Shown: positions 20,335-28,194 of the stretch, piece after piece
Layout of the letters: the number at the start of each line of letters is the position of its first letter
How positions within the stretch are numbered: the first letter of the stretch is position 1
Assembly (NCBI RefSeq): GCF_016464305.1
Contig: NZ_JAEIOJ010000004.1
Coordinates: 248,001 to 312,000, forward strand
Reading direction: 5' to 3'
Length of the DNA stretch: 64,000 nucleotides
Source: Umezawaea beigongshangensis
GTDB lineage: Bacteria; Actinomycetota; Actinomycetes; Mycobacteriales; Pseudonocardiaceae
The notes under the pieces: model-generated
What the model was told of the DNA's origin: nothing
The model's input: only the letters and a program-made list of their open reading frames with translations
Database searches by the model: none
Position numbers and translations under genes: made by a program

Positions 20335-21564
20335 TCAGCGGCCCCGGCGGCGGAGCTCCGACACCAGCTGCGGCACGAGCTGGTCGACGAAGCGGCGCTC
20401 GTAGCCCTGGCCGTTCAGCAGCGACAGGGCGAACTTCGTGCCCTGCACCTCCGCCGCCGTCGCGCCCAGCATCCCGTCCAGGCTGATGCCGATCTCCTCC
20501 AGCAGCCGGTCCACCTGCGCCACCCGGTAGCCGCGCTCGTTCGGGCCGGCCGACGGCAGCTTCAGGGCGCGCAGCTCCTTCCACGACGACACCTGCGGCA
20601 CGCGGGGCAGCGGCGGCCGCGTCGCGCGCGCCACCGCCTTCTCCTTGCGCGCCAGCTCGCCGCGCAGGTGCTCCTCGACGCGGCTGAGGAACGTGTCGAC
20701 CTCGCCCTCGTGGTACCCGCGGCGGCCGATCAGCGGACGGCTGAACATCACGTTCCGCACGTCGTCCGGCGTGAGGTCGTCCTGTCCCAGCAGCGTGTCG
20801 GCGATGCGGTCGAGGAACTTGTCGACCTGCGTCTCCAGGTACCCGCGACGGCCGCGCGGGGGCTTGCTGAACGCCACCGCCCGCACCTCGCGCGCCGTCA
20901 GCGGCGGCGACTTCGGCTTCGGCCGGGCGGGGGTGGGCGGGGTGCGCTCCAGCGTCACCACGACGAGGTCGAGGAACGTGTCCACGTCGTCCTCGTCGTA
21001 GCCGATCTGCCCCTTGCCGGCCCAGCTGAACTCGATCTCCTGCACCTGGAGCGCGGTCAGGTCGTCCCGCCCGCGCAGCGTCGCCTCGATGCGCTCCAGG
21101 AACGCGTCGATCTCCCCCTCGTGGTACCCCCGGTTGCCCGGCCGCGGCTTGTGGAACCGCACCGCGCGCACGTCCTCCGGCGTCAGCCGCGGCGGCGGCC
21201 GCAGCGCCGAGGACGTCGCGTGCGCGCCCTGCGCCGGTGCCACCGCCTGCCGCCGCTGCGGCGTGGAGCGCAGCGTGTCGGCCACCAGGTCGAGGAACGT
21301 GTCCACCTCGTCGGCCAGGTAGCCCGCCGCGCCGGGCGGCGGTTCGCTGAACCGCACGCGCCGCACGTCCTCCGCCGTCAGCACGTCCTGGCTGCGCATC
21401 GTGGCCTCGACCCGGTCGATGAACAGGTCGACCTGGTCGGCGTCGTAGCCGAGTTGCCCCGGCACGGGTTGGTGGAAGGCCACCGCCTGCACGTCCTGCG
21501 CGCTCAGCAGTGGCGCGGGGTGCGCCGGCTGACGTTGCTGCGTGTCGTGCCCAGCCCACTGCAC
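20335..21564 (-). CDS. Protein of eight tandem DivIVA-like (DivI1A) units
   Basis: The 409-residue protein is made almost entirely of eight imperfect units of about 38-45 residues. Each has the pattern LTaedVRaVrFskPprGrrGYhEgeVDtFLdrVedtLr, the first-turn motif of DivIVA (hydrophobic V/F, GY, then VD-FL). Units 1-6 are close to consensus; units 7 and 8 are degenerate. There is no long coiled coil and no membrane segment, unlike classical DivIVA/Wag31. Function is not known; a cytoplasmic scaffold that binds several partners or curved membrane is a guess. GTG at 21564 was chosen because AGGAGG stands at ideal spacing; the longer frame upstream lacks this. Confidence 0.8.
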   Translation of the reverse strand: MQWAGHDTQQRQPAHPAPLLSAQDVQAVAFHQPVPGQLGYDADQVDLFIDRVEATMRSQDVLTAEDVRRVRFSEPPPGAAGYLADEVDTFLDLVADTLRSTPQRRQAVAPAQGAHATSSALRPPPRLTPEDVRAVRFHKPRPGNRGYHEGEIDAFLERIEATLRGRDDLTALQVQEIEFSWAGKGQIGYDEDDVDTFLDLVVVTLERTPPTPARPKPKSPPLTAREVRAVAFSKPPRGRRGYLETQVDKFLDRIADTLLGQDDLTPDDVRNVMFSRPLIGRRGYHEGEVDTFLSRVEEHLRGELARKEKAVARATRPPLPRVPQVSSWKELRALKLPSAGPNERGYRVAQVDRLLEEIGISLDGMLGATAAEVQGTKFALSLLNGQGYERRFVDQLVPQLVSELRRRGR

Positions 21565-21685
21565 CAGTGCCTCCTGCTCGTTCGTGTGATGGGAGTATCG
21601 CCCCAGGGGGGGTGTGATGTTTCGCCTGATCGGCCCAACAGGCATCGCGATCCAGGACACCGCACGGGGAGGAGGCGGGTCGTTC

Positions 21686-21691
21686 TACCCT
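21686..21691 (+). promoter_or_regulatory. Leaderless -10 box of acyl ligase gene
   Basis: TACCCT ends 6 nt before ATG 21698, the same spacing as for rsmA and ispE. Confidence 0.5.
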
Positions 21692-21697
21692 CTCCGC

Positions 21698-23347
21698 ATG
21701 AGCGAGTTCGTGAACACGATGGTCGCGACCGCCACCGGTGCCGGTGGCCGTGACAAGGGGATCACCACCGGCGAGCCCGCAGCAGCGCGCCGCCGGACCT
21801 GGGCGGAGGTTCACGAGGAGGCGGCGCGCGCGGCGGGCGCGCTGGTCGCGGGCGGTACCGCGCCGGGAGAGGCGATCGCCGTGCTGGCGGCCGACCCCGC
21901 GGCCATCGCCCCCGCCGTGCAGGCCGTGTGGCTGGCCGGCGGCAGCGCGACGATGCTGCACCAGCCCACCGCCCGCACCGACCTCGCCGAGTGGGCCGGG
22001 GACACCATCCGGGTGCTGTCGATGATCGGCGCGAAGCTGGTGCTGCTCGGCAGCCCGTTCGACGCCCTCGCCGGCGTGCTCGACGAGCACGGCATCGCCT
22101 ACCGCAAGCTCGACGAGCTGGACGGGGAGCCGCTGGCGCGTCCCGTCGAGGTCGACGAGGACGCCACGGCGCTGCTCCAGCTCACCAGCGGCTCCACCGC
22201 CGACCCGAAGGCCGTGCGGATCACGCACGCCAACCTGATGTCCAACGCGGACGCCATGCGGCAGGCCGCCGCGCTCGACACCTCCGTCGACGTGATGATC
22301 TCGTGGCTGCCGCTGTTCCACGACATGGGGATGGTCGGGTTCCTGACCGTGCCCATGCTGTTCGGCATCGAACTGGTGAAGGTCACGCCGGTCGACTTCC
22401 TCGCCCGCCCCACGCTGTGGCCCGACCTGATCAGCCGGTACCGCGGCACGATCACCGCCGCGCCGAACTTCGCCTACGCCATCGCCGCGCGCCGCATGTC
22501 CACCGTGGACGACGACGACGCGTTCGACCTGTCGACCATGCGCCTGGCCCTCAACGGCGCCGAGCCGATCGACCCGGCGTCCGTGCGGGCGTTCACCGAC
22601 GCCGGTGCCCGCTTCGGCCTGCGGCCGGAGTGCGTGATGTGCGCCTACGGCATGGCGGAGGCGACGCTGGCCGTGGCGTTCGCCCCGGTGTTCACCGGTC
22701 TCGCGGTCGACGTGGTCGACGCCGAGCAGCTGGAGGCCGGTCACCGCGCCGTGCCCGTGCCGGAGGACACGCCGGGCGCGCGGGCGTTCCCGCTGCTGGG
22801 ACCGCCGGTGCCGGGCCTGGAGATCCAGGTGGCCGACGAGCGGGGCGTCGTGCTGGGCGAGCGCCAGGTGGGCCAGCTGCGGCTGCGCGGCGAGGCCGTG
22901 ACGCCCGGCTACCTCACCGTGGACGGCCCGCTGGCCACGCAGGACGCCGAGGGCTGGCTGGACACCGGTGACGAGGGCTACGTCGTGGACGGTCAGGTCG
23001 TGGTGTGCGGCCGCCGCAAGGACGTGATCATCATGGGTGGGCGCAACATCTACCCCACCGACATCGAGCGGGCCGCGACGGCCGTGGAGGGCGTGCGAGC
23101 GGGCAACGCGGTCGCCGTGCGGCTGGACGCGGGCACCAAGCGCGAGCGGTTCGCCGTGGTCGTGGAGTCGCGCTCGGCGGACGACGAGGAGGTCGCCGCC
23201 GGACTGCGCAAGGAGATCAGCTCCCGCGTGGTGGACGCCGTGGGCCTGCGGCCGTACTCGGTGGTCGTGCTGAAGCCGGGCAGCCTGCCCAAGACCCCGT
23301 CGGGCAAGCTGCGCCGCTCCGCCGCCGCCTCCCTGGTGACCGCGTAG
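21698..23347 (+). CDS. Fatty acyl-AMP/CoA ligase (FadD/FAAL class, Pks16-like)
   Basis: The 549-residue adenylate-forming enzyme has core motif A3 LLQLTSGSTADPKAVRITHANL (ends LLQLTSGST and THANL), YGMAEATLAVAF (A5), WLDTGDEGYVVDGQVVVCGRRKDVIIMGG (A7/A8) and the catalytic Lys near the end (LPKTPSGKLRRS). YGMAEATL and the overall length favour the fatty acyl-AMP ligase branch, but the insertion motif that separates FAAL from CoA ligases was not located with certainty. Its place next to ispE/pth matches M. tuberculosis pks16 (Rv1013). The substrate is unknown. Confidence 0.88.
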   Translation: MSEFVNTMVATATGAGGRDKGITTGEPAAARRRTWAEVHEEAARAAGALVAGGTAPGEAIAVLAADPAAIAPAVQAVWLAGGSATMLHQPTARTDLAEWAGDTIRVLSMIGAKLVLLGSPFDALAGVLDEHGIAYRKLDELDGEPLARPVEVDEDATALLQLTSGSTADPKAVRITHANLMSNADAMRQAAALDTSVDVMISWLPLFHDMGMVGFLTVPMLFGIELVKVTPVDFLARPTLWPDLISRYRGTITAAPNFAYAIAARRMSTVDDDDAFDLSTMRLALNGAEPIDPASVRAFTDAGARFGLRPECVMCAYGMAEATLAVAFAPVFTGLAVDVVDAEQLEAGHRAVPVPEDTPGARAFPLLGPPVPGLEIQVADERGVVLGERQVGQLRLRGEAVTPGYLTVDGPLATQDAEGWLDTGDEGYVVDGQVVVCGRRKDVIIMGGRNIYPTDIERAATAVEGVRAGNAVAVRLDAGTKRERFAVVVESRSADDEEVAAGLRKEISSRVVDAVGLRPYSVVVLKPGSLPKTPSGKLRRSAAASLVTA

Positions 23348-23349
23348 CC

Positions 23350-23401
23350 GCGAGGGGCGGTGCGGCCGAACCGGAACCCGGTCGGCCGCACCGCCCCTCG
23401 C
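23350..23401. terminator. Bidirectional terminator between ligase and SDR genes
   Basis: A perfect 20-bp inverted repeat (23350-23369 with 23382-23401) starts 3 nt after the ligase stop, between convergent genes. Confidence 0.8.
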
Positions 23402-23423
23402 GCCGTCTCCCGCCGGCCCCCGG

Positions 23424-24104
23424 TCAGTAGGCGATCCGGCCCCGGCGGTCGTGGAACTCGCCGGTCGGGCCGTCCGGGCCGAGCAGGGCCAGGGCGACCG
23501 TGGCGTCGGTGCCCTCGGTGACGGTCTGGTGACCGCTGTGCCGGTTGAGGTCGGTGGCCGTGTAGCCGGGGTCGGAGGCGTTGATCCGCATCGCGGGCAG
23601 GCTCTTGGCGTACTGCACGGTCAGCGCGATCACCGCGGCCTTCGAACTCGGGTACGGGATCGTGGTGACGGGGAAGCAGTCGTCGTCGGGGTCCAGCAGG
23701 GCGCGGGGGAACCCCATTCCCGAGGCGACGTTGACGATCACCGGGGCGGGCGAGCGCTCCAGCAGGGGCAGGGCGGCCTGGACGACCCGCACGACGCCGA
23801 AGACGTTGGTCTCGAACGTCGTGCGCATCGCCTCGACGTCCAGGTCCCGCAGGCTCCACGACGGGCCGGCGATCCCGGCGTTGTTGACCAGCACGTCGAG
23901 TCCGGGCAGCGAGGCGATCGCCGCGTCGACGCTGTCCTGGTCGGTGACGTCGAGCTGGACCGGGTGGGCGCCGAGTTCGCGGGCCGCGTCGCCGGAGGCG
24001 AGGTCGCGCATCCCGGCGTGGACGGTGTGGCCCGCGGCGATCAGGCGGCGGGTGGTCTCCAGACCGAGGCTCTTGTTGGCCCCGGTCACCAGTGTCGTGG
24101 TCAT
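23424..24104 (-). CDS. Short-chain dehydrogenase/reductase
   Basis: The 226-residue Rossmann protein carries the nucleotide-binding motif TLVTGANKSLGLE, the LDVTD acidic loop, NNAGIAG, catalytic Ser in NVASGMG, and YPSSKAAV with the Tyr-x-x-x-Lys pair. NADP-type SDRs of this kind reduce small carbonyl compounds; the substrate cannot be told. It is divergent from a MmyB-type XRE regulator, a common pairing in actinomycetes in which the regulator probably controls the reductase. ATG 24104 is preceded by CAGAGT 6 nt upstream. Confidence 0.9.
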   Translation of the reverse strand: MTTTLVTGANKSLGLETTRRLIAAGHTVHAGMRDLASGDAARELGAHPVQLDVTDQDSVDAAIASLPGLDVLVNNAGIAGPSWSLRDLDVEAMRTTFETNVFGVVRVVQAALPLLERSPAPVIVNVASGMGFPRALLDPDDDCFPVTTIPYPSSKAAVIALTVQYAKSLPAMRINASDPGYTATDLNRHSGHQTVTEGTDATVALALLGPDGPTGEFHDRRGRIAY

Positions 24105-24205
24105 GCCGCCACTCTGCGCCGCCGCCGGAACGGCCGACAGGCACCGTTCGACGGTGGGACCGGCGGTACCACCCACCGCGCTCGCCGAGGGGGCATCATG
24201 GCGGC

Positions 24206-25045
24206 GTGGACGAGTTCGCGCAGGTGCTCAGGGCGTGGCGGGACCGGGTTCGTCCGGAGGACGTCGGACTGCCCCCCGGTCTGGGACGTCGCGCGCCAGG
24301 ACTGCGCCGCGAGGAGCTGGCCCTGATCGCCGGGGTGAGCGTGGACTACGTCGTCCGCCTGGAGCAGGGCCGCGCCCGCAACCCCTCGCCGCAGCTGCTG
24401 GCCTCGCTGGCGCGGGCGCTGCGTCTGAACGACGGCGAGCGCGACCACCTGTTCCGGGTCGCCGGGGCGGCCGTGCCCCCGGCCGGGCACGTGCCGAGAG
24501 ACGTCACGCCGACCGCGCAGCGGATGGTGGACCGGTTCCGCGACGCCCCGGTGGCGGTGGCCGTGCACACCGCGATCTACGAGCTGGTGCTGTGCAACCC
24601 GTTGTGGGCCGCCCTGTTCGGCGACCCGGCCAGCCAGACGCGGCTGGAGCGCAACGTCGCCTGGCGCTACTTCACCGATTCCGCGATGCCGGTCACGCAC
24701 ACGCCGGAGGACGACGAGGAGTACGCACGCGACCTCGTCGGCCACCTGCGCACCGCAGCCGGCCGCTACCCGGGCGATCCGCAGATCCCGCAGCTGATCG
24801 CCAAGCTGCTCGACGCCTCCCCCGACTTCGCCCGGCGCTGGAAGGAGGGGACGGTCGGGGAGCTGCGCACCAGCCGCAAGACCGTCCACAACGACCTGGT
24901 CGGGGACATCGTGGTGGACTGCGACACGCTGACCAGCGGCCCCGGCGACCAGACGTTCGTCATCATGACGGCGGCACCGGGTTCGGAGGACGAGCAGAAG
25001 CTGGACCTGCTGCGGGTGATCGGGTTGCAGGAACTCCGGAGCTGA
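24206..25045 (+). CDS. XRE-family regulator with MmyB-like ligand domain
   Basis: The 279-residue protein has an N-terminal HTH: LRREELALIAGVSVDYVVRLEQGRARNPSPQLLASLARAL (key parts LRREELALIAGVS and YVVRLEQG). Residues 95-270 form the MmyB-like PAS-related domain, with YELVLCNPLWAALFGDP and DPDFARRW-type motifs (SPDFARRWKEG). Members regulate a neighbouring oxidoreductase. GTG 24206 has CATCAT 6 nt upstream (leaderless). Confidence 0.9.
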   Translation: MDEFAQVLRAWRDRVRPEDVGLPPGLGRRAPGLRREELALIAGVSVDYVVRLEQGRARNPSPQLLASLARALRLNDGERDHLFRVAGAAVPPAGHVPRDVTPTAQRMVDRFRDAPVAVAVHTAIYELVLCNPLWAALFGDPASQTRLERNVAWRYFTDSAMPVTHTPEDDEEYARDLVGHLRTAAGRYPGDPQIPQLIAKLLDASPDFARRWKEGTVGELRTSRKTVHNDLVGDIVVDCDTLTSGPGDQTFVIMTAAPGSEDEQKLDLLRVIGLQELRS

Positions 25046-25077
25046 CCTGCCCAGAACCGACCTGCCCAGAACCGACC
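25044..25077 (+). repeat. Short direct repeat after XRE gene
   Basis: GACCTGCCCAGAACC occurs twice in tandem (25044-25058, 25059-25073) and is followed by GACC. The first copy begins within the stop codon of the regulator. The remaining gap to 25180 shows nothing else. Confidence 0.6.
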
Positions 25078-25179
25078 GGGTCCGGGTGGTTCGGGGTTGA
25101 TCCGTCCGCGCCGACCGGGAGCGTCAGCCCGCGTTCGCGCAGGGGCCGGGCGTCGTGCTGGACGGCCGTGGGGCGGCGT

Positions 25180-25755
25180 TCAGTGGAAGCTGTTCTGGGC
25201 GGCTTCGAGGCCGTGCGCGATCAGGGCCTCCACGGCGTCCGCGGCGCGGTCCAGCTCGAAGGCCAGTTCCTTGCGCTCGGCGGGGGAGAAGTCGCGCAGC
25301 ACGTAGTCGGCCGGGTCCATCCGGCCCGGCGGGCGGTCCACGCCGAAGCGCACCCGGTGGTAGTCCTTGGTGCCGAGCGACTTGGTGATCGACCGCAGGC
25401 CGTTGTGGCCGTTGTCGCCGCCGCCGAGCTTCAGCCGCACCGTCGCGAACGGCAGGTCCAGCTCGTCGTGCACCACGACCACCGACGCGGGCGGCACCTT
25501 GTAGAACTTCGCCGCACCGGCCACGGGACCGCCGGAGAGGTTCATGAACGACCGGGGCTTGGCCAGCACCACCCGGTGACCGCCCAGCCGCCCCTCGACG
25601 ACCTCGGCGCCCGCCTTGTGCGCCTTGAACCTGCCGCCGACGCGCGCGGCCAGCTCGTCCAGCACGAGGAACCCGACGTTGTGCCGGTTGCCCTCGTAGC
25701 GGGGACCGGGGTTGCCCAGACCGACGACCAGCGTCAGGTCGCTCTCACCGACCAC
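25180..25755 (-). CDS. pth: Peptidyl-tRNA hydrolase
   Basis: The 191-residue enzyme releases peptides from peptidyl-tRNA. Motifs are [21 protein letters not shown] with the catalytic His, [22 protein letters not shown] and [16 protein letters not shown] 25755 lies inside the end of the upstream DivIVA-like gene (11-nt overlap), so the two are coupled. In M. tuberculosis pth directly follows rplY; here the DivIVA-like gene is inserted between them. Confidence 0.95.
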   Translation of the reverse strand: MVGESDLTLVVGLGNPGPRYEGNRHNVGFLVLDELAARVGGRFKAHKAGAEVVEGRLGGHRVVLAKPRSFMNLSGGPVAGAAKFYKVPPASVVVVHDELDLPFATVRLKLGGGDNGHNGLRSITKSLGTKDYHRVRFGVDRPPGRMDPADYVLRDFSPAERKELAFELDRAADAVEALIAHGLEAAQNSFH

Positions 25756-26275
25756 GGAACCGCAACTCCTGCTCCAGCTCGTCCAACAGGTCGTCGACGG
25801 CACGCACCCGGTAGCCCCGCTTCAGCCCCGTCGTGGTGCTGAACCTGGTGTTCCTGACCTCGTTCGCGCGCATCGTGCCGCGGCCGTCCAGGTTGGACGC
25901 GGCACGGGTCAGGAAGGCGTCGACCTCGCCGCGATCGTAGCCGCCCGTCGACCGGGGCAGCTTCACGGCGAGCAGGTCCGCGCCGCTGCGCAGCGACGTC
26001 GGTGCCAGCAGGCCGACCCGCAGCTGCCGCTCCACCCGGCCGAGGAGGTCGTCGACCGCGCGCTGGTCGTAGCCGCCGGACGCGGTCCGGAACACGACCG
26101 AGCGAACTTCGTCGGGGTGCAGGTGGCCGCGGTGGGCGAGCGCGTCGGAGATCCGCCGCAGGAAGGCGTCGACCTGGTCCTGGTCGTAGCCGGACAGGCC
26201 GCGCGCCGGGCGGGGAAAGCGGATCTGACGCACCTGCACGGCGGTCAGGGGGTGCTCCGAGAACGGGAACGGCAC
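25745..26275 (-). CDS. Protein of four tandem DivIVA-like units
   Basis: The 176-residue protein consists of four units of about 40 residues with the same pattern as the eight-unit protein at 20335: [11 protein letters not shown]...[14 protein letters not shown], then units with [30 protein letters not shown] and [15 protein letters not shown]. There is no coiled coil or membrane helix. Function is unknown. It is embedded between rplY and pth, overlapping pth. The GTG start (26275) and its GGAGGT ribosome site lie within one arm of a 13-bp hairpin. Confidence 0.8.
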   Translation of the reverse strand: MPFPFSEHPLTAVQVRQIRFPRPARGLSGYDQDQVDAFLRRISDALAHRGHLHPDEVRSVVFRTASGGYDQRAVDDLLGRVERQLRVGLLAPTSLRSGADLLAVKLPRSTGGYDRGEVDAFLTRAASNLDGRGTMRANEVRNTRFSTTTGLKRGYRVRAVDDLLDELEQELRFRGR

Positions 26276-26307
26276 ACCACCTCCGCTGTGCGGGGGTGGT
26301 GTGCCGT
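26269..26307 (-). promoter_or_regulatory. Hairpin covering the start of the four-unit DivIVA-like gene
   Basis: A perfect 13-bp stem (26269-26281 with 26295-26307) lies 23 nt after the rplY stop. In the minus-strand RNA the 3' arm contains the GGAGGT-like site and the GTG start of the next gene. It can be read as the rplY terminator or as a structure that hides the downstream start. Confidence 0.6.
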
Positions 26308-26330
26308 CCGATCTGCCCGACGTGATGGGC

Positions 26331-26939
26331 TCAGCTTTCCTCGGTGGTCCCGGCGTCGTCCGAGTCCTCGGCGGCCTCGGAGTCCATCTCGGCCGCGGTC
26401 GGAGCGGCGTTGACGGCGACGATCAGGGTGTCGGGGTCGGTCACCAGGGTGACGCCCTCCGGCAGCGACAGGTCGGAGGCGTGGACCTGCAGACCGGCCT
26501 GCACACCGGCCAGGGAGACCTCGACCTGCTCGGGGATGTTCAGCGCGTCGGCCTCGATCTGCACCGACGTGGCGTCCTGGGCGACCAGGGTGCCGGGAGC
26601 GGTGTCGCCGGTCAGCACGACGGGGAGGTCGACGACGACCTTCTCACCGCGCTTGACCAGCAGGAGGTCGACGTGCTCGATGTAGTTCTTGATGGGGTGG
26701 GTGGTGACGGTCTTGGTCAGCGCGAGCTCGGTGGCGCTGTCGATGTCCAGCGTCAGAACTGCGTTCTGACCGTGCTCACGGACTACACGGGCGAACTCGA
26801 GCGCCGGCAGGGCCAGGTGCTTCGGGTCGGAACCGTGGCCGTAGAGAACCGCGGGGATCTTGCCGGCGCGGCGGGTGCGGCGGGCAGCGCCCTTGCCGAA
26901 CTCGGTGCGCTGCTCGGCGGCGAGACGGACCTCGGACAC
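26331..26939 (-). CDS. rplY: 50S ribosomal protein L25/general stress protein CTC
   Basis: The 202-residue protein has the N-terminal L25 5S-rRNA-binding domain (RTEFGKGAARRTRRAGKIPAVLYGHG) and the C-terminal TL5/CTC beta domain (VVVDLPVVLTGDTAPG). An acidic tail (EAAEDSDDAGTTEES) ends the protein. It binds loop E of 5S rRNA. GTG 26939 is preceded by AAGGAG. It has its own promoter and a leader of about 150 nt. Confidence 0.95.
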   Translation of the reverse strand: MSEVRLAAEQRTEFGKGAARRTRRAGKIPAVLYGHGSDPKHLALPALEFARVVREHGQNAVLTLDIDSATELALTKTVTTHPIKNYIEHVDLLLVKRGEKVVVDLPVVLTGDTAPGTLVAQDATSVQIEADALNIPEQVEVSLAGVQAGLQVHASDLSLPEGVTLVTDPDTLIVAVNAAPTAAEMDSEAAEDSDDAGTTEES

Positions 26940-27093
26940 GGTGGGGCTCTCCTTGTACGTCGGGCGATCGTGCGGGGGCGGCGGCAGCCTGCGGCGGCGA
27001 GCAGCGCGGAAAACGGAAAAACACGCGCGGCGTCAAAGCCGCCGCGTCGATCACGCCGAGCGTGATGCTCGCCCTCGCCGAGGCAACCCCAGC

Positions 27094-27123
27094 AGTGTAG
27101 GCCGCGTTTGTGCCGCACTCCAA
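27094..27123 (-). promoter_or_regulatory. rplY promoter
   Basis: On the minus strand TTGGAG (27123-27118) and TACACT (27099-27094) are 18 nt apart. Transcription would start near 27087, leaving a leader of about 148 nt with a 7-bp hairpin, ATCACGC/GCGTGAT (27050-27056 and 27060-27066). Confidence 0.5.
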
Positions 27124-27152
27124 CCGGGGTACCTCGGGCGATGCTCCCTCAA

Positions 27153-27192
27153 CCGCGAACGCCACCCGGTGGTGGCCGGGTGGCGTTCGCGG
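27153..27192. terminator. prs operon terminator
   Basis: A perfect 17-bp inverted repeat (27153-27169 with 27176-27192, 6-nt loop) lies 16 nt past the prs stop. Confidence 0.8.
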
Positions 27193-27208
27193 AGGGGGTG
27201 CGTCGTGC

Positions 27209-28192
27209 TCAGGCGTTGCCGTCGAAGAGGCTCGTGACCGAACCGTCCTCGAAGACCTCCTGGATCACCCTGGCGAGCAGCGGGGCGATCGACAGCACCG
27301 TCATCCGGGGGAAGCGCTTCTCCGCCGGGATGGGCAGCGTGTCGGTGAACACGACCTCGCGGGCGCCGCAGTTGGCCAGCCGCTCGGTCGCCGGACCGGA
27401 CAGCACGGGGTGCGTCGCCGCGATGATCACGTCCTTCGCGCCCTCGGCCAGCAGCTGGTCGACGGCCTTGGTGATCGTGCCACCGGTGTCGATCATGTCG
27501 TCGATGACGACGCAGGTCCGGTCGGCCACGGCGCCGACCACGCGGTTCGCCTTGACCTCGTTCGGGCGCAGCGGGTCGCGGGTCTTGTGGATGAACGCGA
27601 TCGGACAGCCGCCGAGCGTGTCGGCCCACTTCTCCGCCAGCTTCGTGCGGCCCGCGTCCGGGGAGACGACCGTCAGGTCCTCGCCCGCGTACTTGTTGCG
27701 CACGTGGTCGGCCAGCAGCGGCATCGCCCACAGGTGGTCCACCGGGCCGTCGAAGAAGCCCTGGATCTGCGACGTGTGCAGGTCGACCGACACGAGACGG
27801 TCGGCGCCCGCGGTCTTGAACATGTCGGCGACCAGGCGCGCGGAGATCGGCTCGCGCCCGCGGTGCTTCTTGTCCTGCCGCGCGTACGGGTAGAACGGCA
27901 TGATCACGGTGATGCGCTTGGCGCTGGCGCGCTTCAGGGCGTCGACCATGATCAGCTGCTCCATCAGCCACTGGTTGATGGGCGCGGTGTGGCTCTGGAT
28001 CACGAAGGCGTCGCAACCGCGGACGGACTCCTCGAACCGGACGAAGATCTCGCCGTTCGCGAAGTCGTAGGCCGACTGGGGGGTCACCTGCACGTTGAGG
28101 TGCTTGGCCACCTCATCGGTCAGCTCCGGGTAGGCGCGGCCTCCGAAGAGCATCAGGTTCTTCTTCGGTGTGCTGGTCATCGTCGGGTTCAC
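27209..28192 (-). CDS. prs: Ribose-phosphate pyrophosphokinase
   Basis: The 327-residue class I PRPP synthetase makes 5-phosphoribosyl diphosphate from ribose-5-phosphate and ATP. Motifs are NGEIFVRFEESVRGCD, the flexible loop ARQDKKHRGREPISARLVAD (ends ARQDKKH and SARLVAD), SVDLHTSQIQGFFD, VVSPDAG and the PRPP loop VVIDDMIDTGGTI. GTG 28192 is two bases past the glmU stop, with GAGGAAGGG upstream; ATG 28180 has no such site. Confidence 0.96.
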   Translation of the reverse strand: MNPTMTSTPKKNLMLFGGRAYPELTDEVAKHLNVQVTPQSAYDFANGEIFVRFEESVRGCDAFVIQSHTAPINQWLMEQLIMVDALKRASAKRITVIMPFYPYARQDKKHRGREPISARLVADMFKTAGADRLVSVDLHTSQIQGFFDGPVDHLWAMPLLADHVRNKYAGEDLTVVSPDAGRTKLAEKWADTLGGCPIAFIHKTRDPLRPNEVKANRVVGAVADRTCVVIDDMIDTGGTITKAVDQLLAEGAKDVIIAATHPVLSGPATERLANCGAREVVFTDTLPIPAEKRFPRMTVLSIAPLLARVIQEVFEDGSVTSLFDGNA

Positions 28193-28194
28193 GG

